15,614 bases of DNA. Source: Bacillota bacterium (lineage in GTDB: Bacteria > Bacillota > Desulfitobacteriia > Desulfitobacteriales > Desulfitobacteriaceae). The notes beneath the pieces are model-generated. The model had not been told where the DNA came from. It worked only from the letters and a program-made list of their open reading frames with translations, and searched no databases. Where the stretch lies: NCBI GenBank assembly GCA_021849995.1, contig JAJZSC010000017.1, positions 1 to 15,614 on the forward strand, read 5' to 3'. The translations under genes and the position numbers were made by a program. Below, piece by piece: positions 13,173 through 15,614 of this stretch (its first letter is position 1; every line of letters starts with the position of its first letter).

Positions 13173-14378
13173 ATGAAAATCATGATTGAATTAGAAGAGG
13201 CTTTAGAATTGGTTCTTAGCCGCATCCAACCAGTTGAGACTGAGTGTGTTTCACTCTCAGATGCCTATAAGCGGGTATTGGCCATGGATGTCACATCCCA
13301 AATGCCCATGCCCCCGTTTGAACGTTCACCTTTGGATGGGTATGCTTATTTGGCCAAGGCAGATGACCCACCAACACTCCAGCTTAACGTGGTGAGTGAA
13401 ATACCTGCAGGAACTTTCCCAGATCGAGTTATCGAGCTTGGTGAAGCTGCAAAAATATACACAGGCGCACCCATTCCACCAGGTGCTAACTGTGTTGTGC
13501 GAATAGAAGACACTGAACTAGTTGGTGATAAAGTGACAATTTTGCGTCCAGTATTACCTGGTTCCAATCTCATACCACGAGGAGAGGAGATCAAAACGGG
13601 AGATCTGCTCCTAAAACGAGGCTTCGTGTTAACCCCACCGGCCATTGGCCTCTTAGCCGCAGTTGGCCGGGATCAAGTCACTGTATACCGTCGACCTCGC
13701 GTAGGATTGCTTTCCACGGGGACGGAACTCATGGATGTAGGGCAGGCTTTGAGCCCAGCTAAGATTTATAATAGCAACAGTTATTCTCTGCGCGGAATGC
13801 TTCAAGATGCAGGCTGCGAGGTTATGGTGATCCCGATCGTTCCCGATAAAATCGATGAGACCCTCGAAGTTTTAGGAAGGCTTGTGGACACCGATGTGGT
13901 GATCTCGACTGGCGGAGCCTCAGTGGGTGATTATGACATTATGCGTCATGCGCTCGCCGAATTCGGGTGTGAAATGCTGTTTTGGAAATTGAATCTGAAG
14001 CCGGGGACTCCAGTATCTGTCGGACAGAAAGGAAAACAGTTCTTTTTCTCCCTTTCAGGAAATCCTGCTGCTGCTATGGTAACGTTTGAACTTCTAGTGC
14101 GGCCAGCACTTCATAAATTGGCGGGACGCACGACTGCAGAAGAGGAAAAATTTCTTGTTAAAATGGCAAGTGGCTTTGGAAAAACAGGGAAGCAACGACG
14201 TTTTTTGCGTGCTCAAGCGGTGTTTAAAAATGGTCATATATGGGCTGATCTAGCTCCTGCACAAGGATCGGGAATTCTTCGTTCCATGATTGGTAGCCAG
14301 ATGTTAGTGGATGTGCCCGCAAATCATGGGTGCGTAGAACCCGGGGAACTCTTAATGGCAAGTTGGATTGCAGACTGA
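13173..14378 (+). CDS. moeA: MoeA, molybdopterin molybdenumtransferase
   Basis: A 401-residue enzyme of normal length for the family. It inserts molybdate into adenylylated molybdopterin to make active molybdenum cofactor. Visible family motifs are PPFERSPLDGYA (47-58, catalytic-region Asp55), TGAPIPPGAN (97-106), STGTEL (181-186), TGGASVGDYD (246-255), KPGTP (276-280) and SGNPAAAMVTFE (295-306), followed by the C-terminal beta-barrel domain. The GGGAAGGGA site (13157-13165) supports the ATG. It stands directly upstream of iron-sulfur and membrane subunits of a probable molybdoenzyme, so it may be a dedicated paralogue that supplies cofactor when the enzyme is induced. Copies of one 75-bp repeat flank it on both sides. 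Confidence 0.94.
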   Translation: MKIMIELEEALELVLSRIQPVETECVSLSDAYKRVLAMDVTSQMPMPPFERSPLDGYAYLAKADDPPTLQLNVVSEIPAGTFPDRVIELGEAAKIYTGAPIPPGANCVVRIEDTELVGDKVTILRPVLPGSNLIPRGEEIKTGDLLLKRGFVLTPPAIGLLAAVGRDQVTVYRRPRVGLLSTGTELMDVGQALSPAKIYNSNSYSLRGMLQDAGCEVMVIPIVPDKIDETLEVLGRLVDTDVVISTGGASVGDYDIMRHALAEFGCEMLFWKLNLKPGTPVSVGQKGKQFFFSLSGNPAAAMVTFELLVRPALHKLAGRTTAEEEKFLVKMASGFGKTGKQRRFLRAQAVFKNGHIWADLAPAQGSGILRSMIGSQMLVDVPANHGCVEPGELLMASWIAD

Positions 14379-14435
14379 CAGTAGAACCGTCCCTCCTACA
14401 TGCTCGGAAAAAAAGTATCAGGGATTTTAATCTTA

Positions 14436-14510
14436 CCCTTCGTAAAAACCCTGATATATTTTCAGGGTTTTTACTGATTATTATATAAACCGTTCTATGT
14501 GATAATGAAA
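14436..14510. repeat. 75-bp hairpin repeat, copy 2 (after moeA)
   Basis: It aligns without gaps to 13024-13098 (nine mismatches). The same 13-bp stem is present (GTAAAAACCCTGA at 14442-14454 with TCAGGGTTTTTAC at 14462-14474). A poorer partial echo, TATCAGGGATTTTAATC, lies just upstream at 14417-14433. The hairpin probably acts as a terminator for moeA. Its end ATGAAA has TATAGT 17 bases further (14528-14533), the same spacing as at copy 1. Confidence 0.85.
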
Positions 14511-14549
14511 TAAAATACAAAGCCAAATATAGTTGTAAGGAGGAAGACC

Positions 14550-15257
14550 ATGGCTCAAGATGATATTATTGTTACGATGCAGAAAGAAGTAGAAGCTGCG
14601 TTGGCTCGGCCAGTTGAGTCTGTTAAGTGGGGCATGTTAATCGATACGCGCAAATGCGTAGGTTGCCATGCCTGTACCATCGGTTGTGTTTCTGAGTACA
14701 AACTCCCCCCCGGTGTGGTTTACCGTCCAGTCATGGAGGAAGAGACCGGTAGCTTTCCAAACGTCAAACGTTCCTTTTTACCCAGACCCTGTATGCAGTG
14801 TGAAAATCCACCCTGTGTCAAGGTTTGTCCAGTAGGAGCTACCTTCAAGAGAAAAGACGGAATTGTAGAAATCAATTATGAAAAATGCATTGGATGCCGC
14901 TCTTGTTTAGCTAATTGCCCTTATGGGGCTCGGACCTTTGACATCGGAAGTCATTATACTAAGGCTACCCCACAACTACAGCCTTATGAGACCTCAACGT
15001 TTTATGAATATGGGAAGAGCTATAGAAGATCAGGACATGACTCACCTGTTATTGGAAGTGCTCGTAAATGTCATTTTTGTACAAGCCGTATAAAAGTAGG
15101 GATGTTACCTGTTTGCGTCACAACCTGCATAGGGCGAGCCACATATTTTGGTGACCTCAATGACAAGAATAGCTTGATCGGCAAGGTGCTAAGTTCAGGT
15201 AAGCCGACTCGTTTAAAAGAAAATTTGGGGACAGCCCCTCAAGTCTATTATCTATAG
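14550..15257 (+). CDS. Four-cluster [4Fe-4S] electron-transfer subunit of a molybdoenzyme
   Basis: A 235-residue protein of the DmsB/PsrB/TtrB/ArrB group. Four sets of cluster ligands are complete: Cys36-39-42-46, Cys81-84-89-93, Cys113-116-119-123 and Cys174-177-189-193 (the last with the family's CX2CX11CX3C spacing). There is no signal peptide; such subunits are commonly exported together with the Tat-targeted catalytic subunit. AAGGAGG (14537-14543) precedes the ATG by 6 bases. An NrfD-type gene follows 14 bases after the stop, so the order is B-C, with the catalytic A subunit expected beyond the window, as in ttrBCA-like operons. Electrons would pass from the membrane quinol subunit through this protein to the active site. 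The terminal substrate cannot be read from this subunit. Confidence 0.88.
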   Translation: MAQDDIIVTMQKEVEAALARPVESVKWGMLIDTRKCVGCHACTIGCVSEYKLPPGVVYRPVMEEETGSFPNVKRSFLPRPCMQCENPPCVKVCPVGATFKRKDGIVEINYEKCIGCRSCLANCPYGARTFDIGSHYTKATPQLQPYETSTFYEYGKSYRRSGHDSPVIGSARKCHFCTSRIKVGMLPVCVTTCIGRATYFGDLNDKNSLIGKVLSSGKPTRLKENLGTAPQVYYL

Positions 15258-15271
15258 GAGGTGAAGAGTGC

Positions 15272-15614
15272 ATGAATAAACTGAGTCAGTGGGTTTTGGG
15301 TTTATTAGCTTTGATCGGTATCGGTTCTGCGATCGGCAAAGCGTTCATCTGGGGAGATTCGGCAGTTAATTATGGGAGTTACGTTCCCTGGGGACTCTGG
15401 GTCAGCCTCTATATTTTCCTAGTTGCTGCTGCTGCGGGCGCTACGTGGTTTGGCTTTTACATGGGGTATAAAAACAATTCCGTGCGTTGGATTAAATTGA
15501 GTTTCGGTTCTGCAGCCATCTCTCTGATGGGGGCGTTGGCCTTTATCGCGCTCGATTTAGGCAAACCGATAAAAGGAATTAGTATCTTCTTCTCTCCGTC
15601 GTTTACGTCTCCGT
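15272..15614 (+). CDS. NrfD/PsrC-type quinol-interacting membrane subunit (partial)
   Basis: The first 114 codons are present and the gene runs off the right edge. The stretch NYGSYVPWGLWVSLYIFLVA matches the opening of NrfD/PsrC-family membrane anchors (normally about 300-400 residues with 8-10 helices). Hydrophobic segments fall near 5-24, 43-66 and 77-96. The site AGGAGGTG overlaps the stop of the iron-sulfur gene and precedes the ATG. It should oxidise menaquinol and hand electrons to the four-cluster subunit encoded just upstream. Confidence 0.85.
   Translation, partial: MNKLSQWVLGLLALIGIGSAIGKAFIWGDSAVNYGSYVPWGLWVSLYIFLVAAAAGATWFGFYMGYKNNSVRWIKLSFGSAAISLMGALAFIALDLGKPIKGISIFFSPSFTSP

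Noticed and set aside
14505..14533. Second promoter (ATGAAA-17-TATAGT) for the iron-sulfur gene
   Set aside because: The predicted start near 14540 would fall within the AAGGAGG ribosome site (14537-14543), leaving almost no leader. I kept it only as an observation about the repeat, not as a promoter feature.
14550..15614. Naming the enzyme as arsenate reductase (arrB/arrC) or tetrathionate reductase (ttrB/ttrC)
   Set aside because: The electron-transfer and membrane subunits are too alike between these enzymes, and the catalytic gene is outside the window.
1..15614. CRISPR arrays, tRNA or rRNA genes, complete insertion sequences, replication origins
   Set aside because: I saw no regularly spaced direct repeats, no cloverleaf or rRNA-like sequence, no intact transposase and no DnaA-box cluster.

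Overview
The window looks like chromosomal DNA of a low-to-moderate GC, anaerobic Gram-positive bacterium. The best guess is a Desulfosporosinus/Desulfitobacterium-type member of the Peptococcales. The reasons are strong AGGAGG-type ribosome sites with some GTG/TTG starts, thioredoxin-coupled arsenic resistance genes, a SigZ-type sigma factor, and the start of a molybdoenzyme (CISM) respiratory operon. The genus is inferred from gene content only. All genes called are on the + strand.

Layout. (1) 1-566: a GC-rich, highly structured block with no recognisable gene, ending in a terminator-like hairpin. (2) 577-5976: an arsenic/organoarsenical operon. It has a consensus promoter with an overlapping dyad operator, then arsR, an MFS exporter, an ArsP-type permease, a 2x[4Fe-4S] ferredoxin, a membrane-anchored thioredoxin, a CcdA-type electron carrier, a small thioredoxin-like protein broken by two compensating indels, a SigZ-like sigma factor broken by one indel, and a C-terminal remnant of arsenite methyltransferase ArsM. 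It ends at a clean terminator. (3) 6063-9664: a second ars operon with a second arsR, acr3, a thioredoxin-type arsC, and four small Cys-containing proteins (a CC-leader protein, a thioredoxin-fold ArsD/YuzD-like protein, a DUF2703 protein and a four-Cys protein). Two long stem-loops lie between its last genes. (4) 9713-12927: a sensory unit of a PhnD-like binding protein with a twin-arginine N-terminus, a NarX/DegS-type histidine kinase and a NarL-type regulator. (5) 12956-14533: moeA, flanked by two copies of a 75-bp hairpin repeat. A 25-bp-arm palindrome lies upstream of it. (6) 14550-end: a four-cluster [4Fe-4S] electron-transfer subunit and the first 114 codons of an NrfD/PsrC-type membrane subunit. 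The catalytic molybdoenzyme gene probably lies just past the window.

How the genes fit together. Operon 3 gives classical detoxification: ArsC reduces arsenate and Acr3 exports arsenite. Operon 2 adds organoarsenical export (ArsP, perhaps the MFS protein) joined to an unusual redox chain (ferredoxin, CcdA, thioredoxins). Regions 4-6 look like an inducible respiratory oxyanion reductase in which a periplasmic binding protein senses the substrate. Its neighbours make an arsenic oxyanion a plausible substrate, but the window cannot decide this. The most unusual signals are the ArsP-redox module, the recurring Cys-Cys/CxC tails in consecutive small proteins, the cluster of frameshifts and truncation at 4.9-5.9 kb, the paired repeats around moeA, and the unexplained GC-rich block at the left end.
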